This document shows positions 1-13,100 of a stretch of DNA of 39,741 nucleotides, in pieces; position 1 is the first letter of the stretch, and each line of letters begins with the position of its first letter. The stretch is from Pelargonium cotyledonis. Its lineage: Eukaryota; Streptophyta; Magnoliopsida; Geraniales; Geraniaceae. Location: assembly GCA_036897625.1 (NCBI GenBank), contig JAYMTA010000121.1:1-39741 (forward strand), read 5' to 3'. The position numbers and the translations under genes were made by a program. The notes under the pieces were generated by a model. The model saw only the letters and a program-made list of their open reading frames with translations, did not search any database and was not told the origin of the DNA.

Positions 1-43
1 TATTAAATATGTAATAAACTCAATAAAGTATTGATTAAAGAGA

Positions 44-76
<33 letters not shown>

Positions 77-849
77 AGCAAAAGCTGCCTTTGCTACTAG
101 ATATTTGTACAAGTTTACTATAAGTTTGCTACATAATTATTCTACAAAATCGCTACATAATTGTATCAAATTAGCTACAAAATTTATCATGATTCACGAG
201 TATGATACAACTCCATGTGAAAATATACGAATTCACATTTTAGTAAAATTTTGTAGGATAATATGATTATTTTATTATTTAATTCTTTTAACTAAACATA
301 AACATCGTTAATATACAAATTGTACGATGACAATATAAACAAATAAATTAAATTTGTATACGTATTACAAATACTTAATCATTACTCTTATCCAATAAAG
401 TGCTCCCATTGTATTTAAGAGTTATTAGTAATAAAACAATCTCATATTTTGTGGAACACACGAGACACAAATTAGTTTATATAAAAATACTATCCAAAAT
501 CAATATTTTGGGATCTCTTTCGTAAACTTCGTGTTCAAATAAAAAGTTCTAAATAAATTTTCATCGTCAAATTATTGAATAGATTCTGATCATCTGTTCA
601 TTTTCAATTAACAAAACATGTTGACAGAAAATTACAATGAGTTTTGAATGCTAAACAAACAGTGGTCACAAGTCATAATTCACAAGCCAGAAGTAACAAG
701 TCACAACTATATATGCTTTAACTTGGCCAGAATTGCAATGTTAATTTTAGGTTCACCCAAAAAAAGAGGCATAAGACAAGATAACAATGCTTGTACAATA
801 TTTGTCCTACAGAAACAGGATCGAGATGATACAAAATAAATAATCTTAA
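1..849. other. AT-rich flank downstream of the ZFYVE26-like gene
   Basis: No coding region is recognisable here. The stretch is very AT-rich and contains a pure A run of 30 at 45-74. The one ORF (648-839, 63 codons) has no family resemblance or coding bias that I can see. The 3' UTR and poly-A site of the minus-strand gene probably lie near its right-hand end, but I found no clean AATAAA on the minus strand that would fix the site. Confidence 0.6.
45..74. repeat. poly-A run (30 A)
   Basis: An uninterrupted homopolymer of 30 adenines. I saw no convincing duplicated flanks, so it is recorded as a simple repeat and not as the tail of a retroposon. Confidence 0.9.
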
Positions 850-1183
850 TAATCATACTTTACAGAGGACACCCTGTTTGTGAGTGTAGCAAATTTTCAA
901 ATGGCTCGGCCTTACGGTATTTGCTCAAGCTGCCAACAAGATTTGCATTTACAGTTTCAACAATGCCTGTAGCCAGACTGGCGGCGAATGGAAGATATCG
1001 TAAACAGGAGTAATCACCAATTTTGTTTCTTGCATAGTATGAAATACAACTTGTATACGCTTCAAACAGGCATCTGTTCCCCGACTCATTTGCGAAAATG
1101 AATTTCATAGCTCTTAAAAGTTCAAGAGTAGTGAAGCAGACCTGAAAACTCAGATGTTGCTGAAGACTGATCTGGTAATTATA
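850..1183 (-). other. probable 3' UTR of the ZFYVE26-like gene
   Basis: This stretch follows the minus-strand stop codon at 1186-1184. It carries an 82-codon minus ORF (1108-860) without recognisable similarity, which I read as chance within the 3' UTR. The end of the UTR is not determined. Confidence 0.4.
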
Positions 1184-4100
1184 TTACATGTACTGAGCCA
1201 ACCATTGTTTACACATGTCAAGCACAGGAAGTGCATTTGCATGTAGTGCCTGCAATGGTTACAATGTGAGGATTAACTTTGCACTTGTGTGACAAAAATA
1301 TACTAGGATATTCTATCTCCTGATTGTAGAATCTACATGGTTAAATCCTATGTTGCACCAATACGGACATGCGATTCAGACACACATTTTGGTACTTCAT
1401 AGAGTGTAACAAGGTTATCAGAAGTTGGATTGACAGCACATCAAATTTTATCTTGAAACTATAGATTATATTCTTATCATGACTCATGAGGACGGAGGAC
1501 CACTTATTAATTAGAGCATCAATTAACAGTGGAACCTAAGGGAATAGATAGTATTAGAAATAACCTGATGAGCTACGTATTGAACATCAGCTACACTTCC
1601 ACTTCGAGAAGCAATTTGGAAAGCACTCTTCAAACGACCACATACCACACAAGCCAGCACCTTCCTGCAAACAGAAGTTGAGAATGTCAAAAAGCTCTTG
1701 ATAAATCACAAGACAGTTTTGATGATTTTAGAATACAAAAATATCTAAAATAGACACAGAATCTTGGGATAATGTAGTCTACATTATCAGTACATTATAG
1801 TACATAATATAACTATTTTAACACAAAACCACAAACATTTAAACAGAGTAAGTCGGCTCAAAAATTGCTTACTTATAGTAGTACTATTCCGCTGTAGCAC
1901 AATGGTTGAAATAAAAAAAAAAAATAGTAGTACTATGATAGTACGACTTAATGATGATCACTAGCCTCCTTTAAATTAGAAAAGCAATACAATTGTCTGG
2001 GTTTTATAAATCTGTAACTTTTGCATGACTGAAATTTCTGTATCAAAAGCGCATACATTGTTTAACCAAAGCATTACCTGTGGCTGCTGGTTAACATGTC
2101 TATCAGGCGGTCAGGCCGTTCTTTGTGTTTATTAGCATAAACATTTATTGCAGCTCCCAAGACCTACATCATTCAGAAGATACCCTGATAGTTAGAAATA
2201 TTCAAGAAAACATCTATGTATTAAAAAAAATCACAGATTACATATTGAAGAAAAAAGAAATCGACTAAGACATAAAAACCAACTTCAACATATGGACATT
2301 TATGAAACAGAAAGAATAGGTAGAGCCACCTTAGTCAATTGTCCGCATTTTAATCAGTGGATACATTTTGTCAGCACAATGTTAAGAGAATAAAACTAAT
2401 ATTGGGCCTTCAACTATTAATTTAAGTTTGTAGTTGAGTTGGTACTCTAAGATGGTATATGAGCATTTGTGACTAAGGGTATCAAGTTCGAGTCTTGCTG
2501 CCACCCATACTATATTTCAGAACAAGGCAAGAAGTGGACCTATGCATGGCCCACATACAAAGCGATAATGGGCTTGCATGTGAGGGTATAAAACTAATAC
2601 TGGCCTTCAACTATTAGCTTAAGCTTGCATTTGAGTTGGTCCTCTAACACACAGTACAAGTAAATAATGCCAGGGCAATTGATGGTTGAGCAATGCAAAA
2701 GTTTGACCATTCAAACCTATTCACTGGGTAATAAACTAATAATCACCTACTTTTCTTTGAGTTGGTCCTCATACCAAATTAATTTCTTTTAACCCACTAG
2801 GAGAGAGGAGAGAGAGAGGGAGAGGGAGAGAGAGAGAGAGAGAGAGCTAATATTTTCACTGATACACGAGCAATGTCTTCTATTTATTTACAAAAGCTTA
2901 ACTTTGGCTTGAAACATGAATTGACTCAGTAAGGTATGTGTAGGTCATCTTATAAGATAAACTAGACTAATCCTGCAGAATTGTGTCCACTATCCAGCTT
3001 AACAGCTGTTCATGAATTTTTCACACTTCTTTAGTTTTTTATTATTTCAGAAATTAACTTTTTATGCGTAAGCAGGTCCTTTTGATAATAAATAATTTGA
3101 AATCACGACTGCAGTACCAACCCATATGTCTTATGTTTACTCTAATGTGTGAACCGAGTCACGTGGACCTTAAGCAACAAAAATGTGTCTTTAATCACAG
3201 GCATGCTAAAGTTATCGTTGATTTTATGTGTGATCAAGCCTTTTACTCCTCCAATGACGACTTATTAAAATCCCAACTACCCAGAGATCTAGATTAGATT
3301 ACACACTATTACAACAGATATATTAACAGAATGCTACTACCTGGTCCCAATCATCATCATCGATTGTGCCTTTAATGTTTCTGAAGAACTCTGTCAGTTG
3401 ACTGCCTTTCTTTCTCTCAGCAAGTGATGAAGCAACACCAGCATATATATCAACAGCTGCACGGTACAAGTAGATATGACGGTATAAGTAACACAATTCA
3501 CATAAATAAATCAGGAACACAATTAATAATCTTATAAATAATCAGATGTTTACCAGGCAAATTGAATTCATAGATCACTTGGAAAGCCAAATCAAAATTC
3601 TTCTCAACAAGAGTCTCTGCAACCACACACCTTCTCCTGTAAAGAAACAAACAGGAAAAAAGAACCAAGTCCTTTTATCATATCAATGATAATTCCTGTT
3701 CAAGATAAATCACAATGAAAAACAAGTAATGAAGTCAAAATAGAAAGCTAAGTAATTTATGTAAGGATATTGATGTACAAAATTTATTTGAATGAAAGCA
3801 TGACATTCTCTGGATGAGTGTGAGTGTGTATTTTAAGATCGGCTACATGTCATCTATTACTTAGGCCTACCCCATCTCTTTTAGTTTCTCCAAACTAAAT
3901 TCTCTCACCTTTCCTCGTGGGCTTACTAACCTCCCAAGTTGCACAAATTCAAAACACCTAAAGTGGTTTTTCCTTCATCTTATTTTCTGCAACTACATCA
4001 ACTCTTACACAAATTGTTTCATTCCTAATCTTGTCCATCATAGTATTGAGACAAATCCTCCTAAGCATTCTCATCTTTGTTACCCTTAGCTTATGGATTT

Positions 4101-7100
4101 GGAGCCTGTTTGGATCCCAACACTCAATGTCATACACCATATATGATAGTATAGCTAATATATCAAACTATCTCTTTAGGTTTAGAGATATTATCTTATC
4201 ACAGAGAAATCCCGAAGCCTTCCTCCACTTCAATCAACCTGTACTTAGTTCATTTCCATCTAGTGTTTAAAAAAGCCCAATGAGACGCGAGGCACTATGG
4301 AGCCTCAAAATGGCTGAGTCGAGGCCACTTAGGCTGCGCAGCAGAGGCGCATCTCACTAAATATATAACCTTATACCTGTGTTTTAAAACCAAAATTGAT
4401 TTCAAATTATAATGTATTTGTTAGAATGTATATATTAGGGGATTTAGTCTTTTCATCAAATGTACAACTCTATAAATGAAGCTCTCTTTTATATGTTTCA
4501 ACACAGAATATAGAGTTTATTCTCTCTGATATCAGAGCCCTAAAAGTAAAAAAAACGTCTTTTCAACACCGTCGGGTCTGTTCTCATACAGCCGGATGAT
4601 ATTCCGAAGCTCTTTCAATTTTTTGTTCTGATCACAGAGCTTGCGCCGATCGCCCTCTAGCATCGGTGTCATTTTTTTACCACTACGCCCTCGTCGTAGT
4701 AGCCTGTCCAGATCTGCCATTTCTCAGATCTGCTCCGTTTTAGAGCTCATTTTTCGACACATCCCACATATTCGAACTCAGACAAAGCCAGACAGCCAAC
4801 TAACAGAAATCCAGCTGCCGCCAGAGACCCATGCGCCGGTCACCTGCAGCGGTCAAATTTTCCATGCTGTCTAGTTCAGATATGTTTGGGATTTTTCAGT
4901 CATTATGTCAACTTTCGAGATCAAAACGGGTACTTCTTCCCCTTCTTTTGCTGCTCACTCTCTAGTATTTTGTAGCGAGAATTTAATCAAGAGTAGTAAC
5001 TATGGCTGCTTCGGTTGAACTATGGTTTATGGTTAACGGGGTAGAAGACCACCTCACTACAAAAAGTGAGAATATTCCCACCATTGATAGGGATAAATGG
5101 AAGCAAATTGATGTTTTATTTTGTCATATTTTATGCCAGACTATTGACCCAAAATTATACACTAATTATAAAGCTTATCGCACTTACCATCAAGTGTGGA
5201 ATAAGGCTAAGACCCTTTACACAAAGGATATTTAACGTTTTTATACAATTGTATCTAACATGGTTTGCATTAAGTAGTCTGGTATGGAGATGTCTGAGTT
5301 TATTGGTAGGTTGGAATCCTTAAAAGAGGAATTTAATGAACTAATGTCGGTTGCCAAGTCTACGTAAGAACAACTAGCTCAACGTGATAAAATATTTATA
5401 GGCGTTAGATGCACTTATTTCTGCAAATTTGGTCATACCAAAGACATTTGTTTCAAACTTCATTGCGTCCACCTCACTCTTGTGTCGCCCATATTGCTCA
5501 AGCTGCTGAAGTTCCACAGATTGATGAGTATGCGGATCCCTCCATCATGTTAACGGGTCATGAATATGAGGAATACCTCCAACACCTTGCTTCATCATAA
5601 GTTGCTTCACCTGTCAATATTGGTTAACTATGTTGCATACATCTCTCAATCATCCTCTCTTGGTCCTTGGGTCATTGATTCAAGGGCTTCAGATTATATT
5701 TCTGGTAGTAATACTCTTTTTACTCATATGACTAGTTTTGTTTGTCTTCCGAGTGTTATTCTTGCAAACGGGTCCAAATCTGAGGCTACGGGCAGGAGAT
5801 GATACCCAGAGCAGACGAGCCAAAAAGTCTTCCAAAGTGAGAACAGAAGCATTGGCCAATATCTGATCACAAACCGAGGATAGCTCAGGTAACCCCATAA
5901 CCATAAAAAATTTGTCACGTTGAGCTAGTTGTTTCCTGTAGACTCGACAACCGGCAATAGTGCATTAAATTATTTTTTTAGGGATTCCAACCTACCAATA
6001 ACTCAAACATCTCCATATTAAGGCTAACCATTTTAGATACGACAATATAAACACGTTGAATATCGTTTGTATAAATGGTCTTAGCTTTATTCCATACTTA
6101 ATGACAAGTGCGATAAGCTTCATAAATAGTGTATATTTTTGGGTCAATAGACTGCCAAAAAATATTACACAACAAAGCATCAATTTGCTTCCATTTATCC
6201 TTATCAGTGGTGGAAAAATTGTCACTTTTTGTAGTGAGTTGGTCTTCGACCTCGTTACCCATAGAACACAGTTCAACCGAAGTAGCTCATGGCATATAAT
6301 TACTACTCCTGATTATTTCTCGCTACTAACTACTGAAGAGTGAGCAACAATAGAGGGGGAAGAAGTCTTTGTTTTGGTCTCGAAAGCCAACATAATGACA
6401 GAAAAATCTCAAACAGATCTGAACTCGACACACCAAAACTGGCATGGAAAAACTAACCGAAAACTTCATTGCAGGTGACCGGAGCGTGTGGCCGGCAGTC
6501 GGTGGTGGCTGGATTTTTGTCTCTTGTCTGTTCGGCCTTGTTTGGGTCCGAAAACGTGGGTTGTCTCGAAAAATGAACTCTAATACGAAGCAGATATGAG
6601 AAATGGGATATCTGGACTAGCCTGAGCTCTGTGATCACTTGCATTGTATGTGATCAAAAAATCAAAAGAGCTTCGGAATTTCAACCAGTTGTACGAGGAC
6701 AGACCCGATGGTGCACAAAAGATGTTTTCCAACTTTTAGGGCTCTGACACAATGTAGAATCATAGAGAATAAACTCTATATTCTGATATATAAGAGATGG
6801 CTCTATTTTCAAAGTTTTATATTTAAGGAAGAGAAAAAAAAAACCTAATATATACATTTTAACACATATTAAGAAGGGGTATTGCTCGGAATAATTGCTA
6901 ATGTGTCCTCTTTCTTTAATTCTTTTTTATTGTGGTGGTAAATGGTCTCTTAATCCTTCCAAGAAGAGCAAAGGAGAAACAATATTCTCCAAGGAATCAA
7001 TGCGGCAATGATAGTTAGAATTTGTGAATGACGCGTGTGGTTATTTAACAAACTGAATTCGTGGAGTTGATATTTTTGAAAGAAAAAAAAATGCTTTGAT

Positions 7101-10100
7101 ATTATGAACTCACCTCAGGAATGAAGAGTAAATTTTGGAATAGTCTTGTGTTAGGTATTGTCGTGTATCCTTCGCTAAGGATTGCACGACGATATTACAT
7201 GTATGGTGGGTGTGCTTCCTACTCCTTATCTTACCATTGGAGCAAAAGAAGGCTCTGTTTCAGATTATTCTTTAGTTCTACATTGGCTTGTTCAGCATAA
7301 TATGGGGTTTATTTTTGGGGTACCCCTTCACTGAAGGACGTAAAAGTTGTTTATGCCTTGAAGTATGGTGACACTGTTGCAAGTCTAGACTGTTTCAAAG
7401 TTGGTCTCTGCTTCAGTGAAGCTTTTATGGGAAAAATAAAAAGGAACAGTATGGATGCTGATAAGTTTTGGTAATTAATTAAAGAGAACAGATCAGATTA
7501 AACAAACCTGAATGTTTCGGGATCATTTGGATTTCCAAAGAGTGAATGTTTCCACTGCGGTCCATCTGAATCATTCAAGGATTTTACAACATCCACCTAA
7601 GAATTATAAGAAAATCGTAAGAGGAAAAGTAGGCTTTTAAAGTAAATAAAGATAAACACTTCAAAGCTCATGATATACAAGAAATAAATAAGAACACATA
7701 TTTGTGACTCAATCTAACTCACCAAGCAGACTGCATGATATTTTATTTCTACTTCACGTCACCTTTAGAAGTTTTGATAACGTTGGATAGATACAATGGT
7801 TTGGGTTTCCACTACTGAAAGATCAATTTTTTTAGTAGGGTTTTATTTGCCCCATTATATGTTCCTCATTTCTTTCATATTTACTCGATATGGGACTTAA
7901 TTCCCCCTCACGTGCGAGCCTCACATTTATCTTTTATCGGTGCGCTCAACATGTGAACAATTGGAGCCTTTAAAATCCGCACTCCTCCTCATGTGTAGGT
8001 ATGTTTCTTTTACATGTAGGCCGTTGCAGGCATGTCTATCTACAAGCAGGTCAGAGACCACGTGGGGAGGCAACATAAACAAGCTCAGACCTAGATCAAA
8101 ACCAGATCTGATACGGTGTTAAATTTCAATAATAGGCTACATAAATGTATGATGGTTTGAAAAATTTATGACATATTAACACAAGTAAATTATTGATTTT
8201 ATGAAAATGTCATAACTAAATATGGTTTGAATTGATTATTTTTTTATAATTTCAAGAATTCGGTTGGTGTAATCTCCCAATGTTATGAAGCTTCTGGCCA
8301 CCTAAATCTTCAACATGGTGTTTAAAAAAAGTATTTAGGGATAAATTTGGCATTAACATAATCCATCTCCTAGGTAACCGATTCAATCTGCTCTAATTAC
8401 TCCAGTAAATCACTAACAGATCCCAATCAACCACCAAAGAATAGATGACAAACCATTTCACCCAAACCATACAAAATCTATGATGCATATATGTTTTAAC
8501 TGATAGATAGAGTGGTTCAATGGTGGTCGTATGTGTGGTTCTAATCATTCTCCCTGTTTCCTTTATCAAATATAAAACCAGTTTTCCCTAGTCTAATTTT
8601 AAGTCCCAAAAAATTCTTAAACCCTGATTCCGTAGCCAAGGAAGGCACACACTCAAGAGAGAGAAAAAGAGAACACCTAGTAGGAGAAGATCCTAAACAT
8701 ACGCACAAGTATGCTACACACTTGCACAAGCCATGGAGTACATAAAAATCACTTCTTAATATCTAGTAACAACGAAGCATAGTGCTGCAAATTCTATATT
8801 TGACACTAGCAAGAATTTTGGACAAGCGGCAGGGTGACCAGTGACCACCTAAGTTTACCAATAATAAATCTTTCATCAGCACGGCAAGTTATGATATTAT
8901 GCGTCTGTACATGATAAAGCTCATTACCTGCATTTTGACCCTAGCAGAAAACTTGACAAGTCCTTCTTCGGATAGTTTCTCAGAGGCACTTTTTCCCCTA
9001 ATGCCCTTCGTGATGAGCTTAGTAGAATCTCCACCTTTTGAACGTACAGACAACCCTTCGTCAAAATGCATCTGTATCACAAAAGAAGATTAATAAACAA
9101 AGTACCAAAAAATTAAAAAAGAAGGAAGAAAGGGTTGGATTAAGGGACTATGATTTAGGTCTTGATATGACACTGGGTTGGATTATCCTAATGATGAGGC
9201 TTAAATTTTGCACAAAGAATACAATATACAGCCATCTTGGGAATTAATCTTGTTTAGCTGTTAATTATCATATTTTTTTTCCAGAAACAACAGGTGATTC
9301 TTTTCTTTTCTTGATTTGCTAAGCAAGATTTTGTCCAACTTCTGTACTCATGTTATATACTTTTGTTAAAGAATAAATCCAAATATTGATTATAATTAAC
9401 TAGATTGTCAATTACACTAATATCCACGATCTCCTCTATAGTAATCTTTTAGTTATTCACTTTTCGTCTTAGCTATCTTTGATAGTCAAACTATCAAGCC
9501 TATAAATAAGCTCTCCTATGTAATCATATTTAGATTAATAATATATTTTCTCTTATATTCAACAACTTTTAATAAGTAGCCCTAGCAAGTCCAGTGCCAA
9601 TTATGTAGTCAAGTATTTGAAAAAAGAGAAAAGGCTTAGAGAACAAGTAGATTTTGGATTGTCTAGGGCTATGTTAATAGTACTGTCTGTTGATTGTGGA
9701 AACTGTCTTTTTGATGATGATTGAATAAATAGAGAAAACAACCTAGGGTCACATATATAAATCCTGCTTCCAACTTAAGGATAAGGTTATAACAGGCAAA
9801 CCATAGTGCTGAAATTTATCGGACAGATGATATAGGGGAGAGATAAACCAAGTCTAGATAGTGATCACAGTAAGCTAATGTTAGGCCATAAGGCTTACAT
9901 CCACAATACAGATACTGAAAGGGCTGAGTATGTATTTACTATCATGATGTGTGGGTTTAGATGATACAGATAATGAGAAACAAATTACAAGAATCGTGCG
10001 ACTAATTATCATGATTCATAATTTGTTCTAGTCATCAATCAACTCCATGATTTATCATGAAAAGTCAACATACTCAAACACAAAGAACCACACATAGGAC

Positions 10101-13100
10101 ATTGTTCTCGTAAAGATTAATGATATAAAATTTTTTTGAAGAACTTTGCTTCTTGATGAGCATAAAGAACATGAGAGTTTGTTCTCGTTCTGTTTGTCAT
10201 TTAGGATGCTTGATGAAAAAAAAAGCATGAAAAATAGCTATTATTGAAGAATTTATAGAAACGGGTTGAAAAGTGGAGCTGCAAAATGAGTCCCACAGTA
10301 TCGTGAACAAATATGGTTCTACTCGTTTGTTATTCTAGATTACTTTTAACCTTTCAAAAGTGTGGTTATTAAGCGGAATTCAAACAAAACCATTATTTCC
10401 ACTCTTCGCATCACAATAAATCGATACAGTGGATGAGAATTATATGTACATCCAATTTAAACCATTTTTTTACCTATATAAGTGTTAATGTTGGCGCCTA
10501 CCCAAAAGCTTAAGTTGACAAGTTATGACTACACATCATTTCGATGTGAGATTCCTTAACACCCCCCTCATGAGCAGGAAGGATAAGAGAGATGGACACT
10601 GGCCTCACGTGGATAGCTGCACTTAAGTAGGGAGCCACCTTAAAATTTATTTCAAGTTTGTAACCACCAAAGTTTTTGTCTCAACTAAAGCCATCTTTGG
10701 GATAAATTCAATTACTATTTCAGGTGGTAGCAAAAGTCAGAGAGAACGTTATAGGCCTTTAAGAATCACATGGTGTGTCGGCTTGTTAATGACATGTATG
10801 GTGTTGCACATTCTTCCTCTAATCGTTCAAATTTATGAGATAATTTCCTGTTATGCTTTTGTCCGCACCTATGTGTGGTGGGAGAAGAGACCCAGCCTCT
10901 GACTCATATACATGGTTTTATAATGAAAAGTTAGCATAACTAAAAGCTTACCTTAGCATGTTCCAAATGTTTGATAGCTTCATCTTGTGAGGAAGAATTC
11001 ATAAATAACTGAATACAGCAAAGTCCAGCAGCAACATGATCCTTCTTGATTACCTGAAGCATTGAGAATTTAAGTAAACCAAAATGGAAAGATAATGCTC
11101 ACTTCTAAGCCATTTTAAGAACTGTGTATAGCAACTTATAGTACTTGGACACTATAGCATGTGCTCTTTCTACACCCTCGTCATAAATTACAACTTTCTT
11201 CTAGAAAATTGTCATTTATATTCTTTGGTAAATATAATGCTCTAGGATTCAGCTTCATGCTGTCAACCTAAGGCAATGCTTCTCCTTCACTGGCCTTAGA
11301 GCCAGCTGTGTTGCAGGAACAAGGGCTTAGCGAAGGAGATAAAATTAGATAGAATACAGTGAAGTAGAAAATTGTGAGCAAAAGATCCCAAAGAGTTTTG
11401 CTAAGGATTTCACTTAGCTTATCCAAACATTGTTTGGGAAATGGCTTGGTTGTTTTTGTAATTGGAAAGTACAGTGCTGTGTTACCACAGAAATATAATA
11501 ATAATAAATCAGTTCAAAACCATGATACATGCACACATATCCATCTGGAAAGTTGCTCCAGTTACCAAGTGACATATATAATTATTTCATATACAAATAA
11601 TTATTTATGAAGTAGTAATTAAAAAGCCTTTAAATAAGGAGAGTTGAAACAGAAGAGAATCCAGTATACCTGAAATTTGTACAAATAGTTGAAATGTTTA
11701 TGGGTTTCACAGAATATGCATATACGGTTAAGGGCTGTGGCCATATACTGATTCACTGATATATCCTGTGGTGTTGTGGATGCCATTCTTGTAGAAATAA
11801 CTTCCTCCAAAACAGACATTGCACCATAACCAATACACAAGTCACACAAATCATCAATGCTTCCATACTCTGTTGCCAAAGGATCTGATCTTTGAGGGGA
11901 TGAAGATGAAGTTACTACTCCCAGAGATGATGGTTGAGAAGGTGAGGGGACAGTGCTAGGAGGAAAGAACAAGCAGCAAGCATCACTGAAATGACCATGC
12001 CTAAACATAAAACCCATCAAATGTTGACGTGCGTACTGAAAAATGAGAGAAAAATTATTTTTAGGACCTGGAAATCATGCAGAAAATATAAGATATAAAT
12101 AGTAATTGTACATGACAGAGAAAAGAACAAAAACACATGTATCAGTGACCTCAGAAGCAAGGCAAAATATAAGTAACAATCCCAATGGGTTGGTACCATA
12201 AAAGTTACTAGGTGAAAATGAATCACAGAAGCACAATCATGCCATTACTCTTTTCAGTTTTCATTATACTTGATAACTTAGATAAGAATACGTATTGTGC
12301 ATGTATAAACTTAGATAACAATATGTTTCGCGCTTGCGCACGTATTCTATGTAGAGAAAAATGAATGCAAACTCCCACAACTAAAACAGAGATTAATTCT
12401 GGATAATCCACATATCCTAAATTCATGGTTTTTATTTCAGAGTCAGCTTACTTCTTGTAAATAATTAGCGCATTCAAGGTATCGAATGCTGTCCAGGTTG
12501 CTGCGGGGTCCATCTTCGAAGTATGAGCTTTGTGTAGAGTTATTGTTGGATGATTCTTGAGACCGCCTAGATCTCTCTGAACGTGGAAATGTAGATGGCA
12601 TGTACAACACATTGAGATATGAATCAGCAGAGAGAGAATCATCCAAGATAGTTGGAGCACTTTTTGCCAGATGTTCGTACCTGGAATATTGTTGCATTAG
12701 TTAGATTTTACTCGCTTAACCCAAAAAAGCATAAATAGGTGATAAAATAAATTTAACTTGCAACCAAAACCTAATGAAACCATCAAAAAGACAGTATCCA
12801 CAATCAACAGACAGTACTATTAACATAGCCCTAAACAATCCAAAATCTATTTGTTCTTTATCCACAACCCCATCTCTACACCTTCTAGAAACCTTAAACC
12901 CCTGCATTTTTCAGACCATTACAATGAATCGAAATCCTAGGAAACTAGTATTAAAATCTCCTTTTCTATTTTTCCATATTGCTGCAACCAGCTCCAATAC
13001 AGTACCCTCTCTTACCAGATATGGGTTAACTTTAAAACCTAATAATTCTTCTAACTAGATATCCTCTCCTCTACTATGTCAAACCCTAGGGTCCCAATCT

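Noticed and set aside
860..1108. 82-codon minus ORF as a gene
   Set aside because: It lies just after the stop codon of the ZFYVE26-like gene, within the likely 3' UTR, and resembles nothing known.
2465..2510. tRNA or SINE B box (AAGTTCGAGTC)
   Set aside because: The flanking direct repeats and primer site explain the region better as a mini LTR element; this motif is common just after the primer site in plant LTR elements.
4532..4874. ORFs of 62 and 77 codons around 4.5-4.9 kb
   Set aside because: They fall in the untranslated leader between the copia primer site and gag start.
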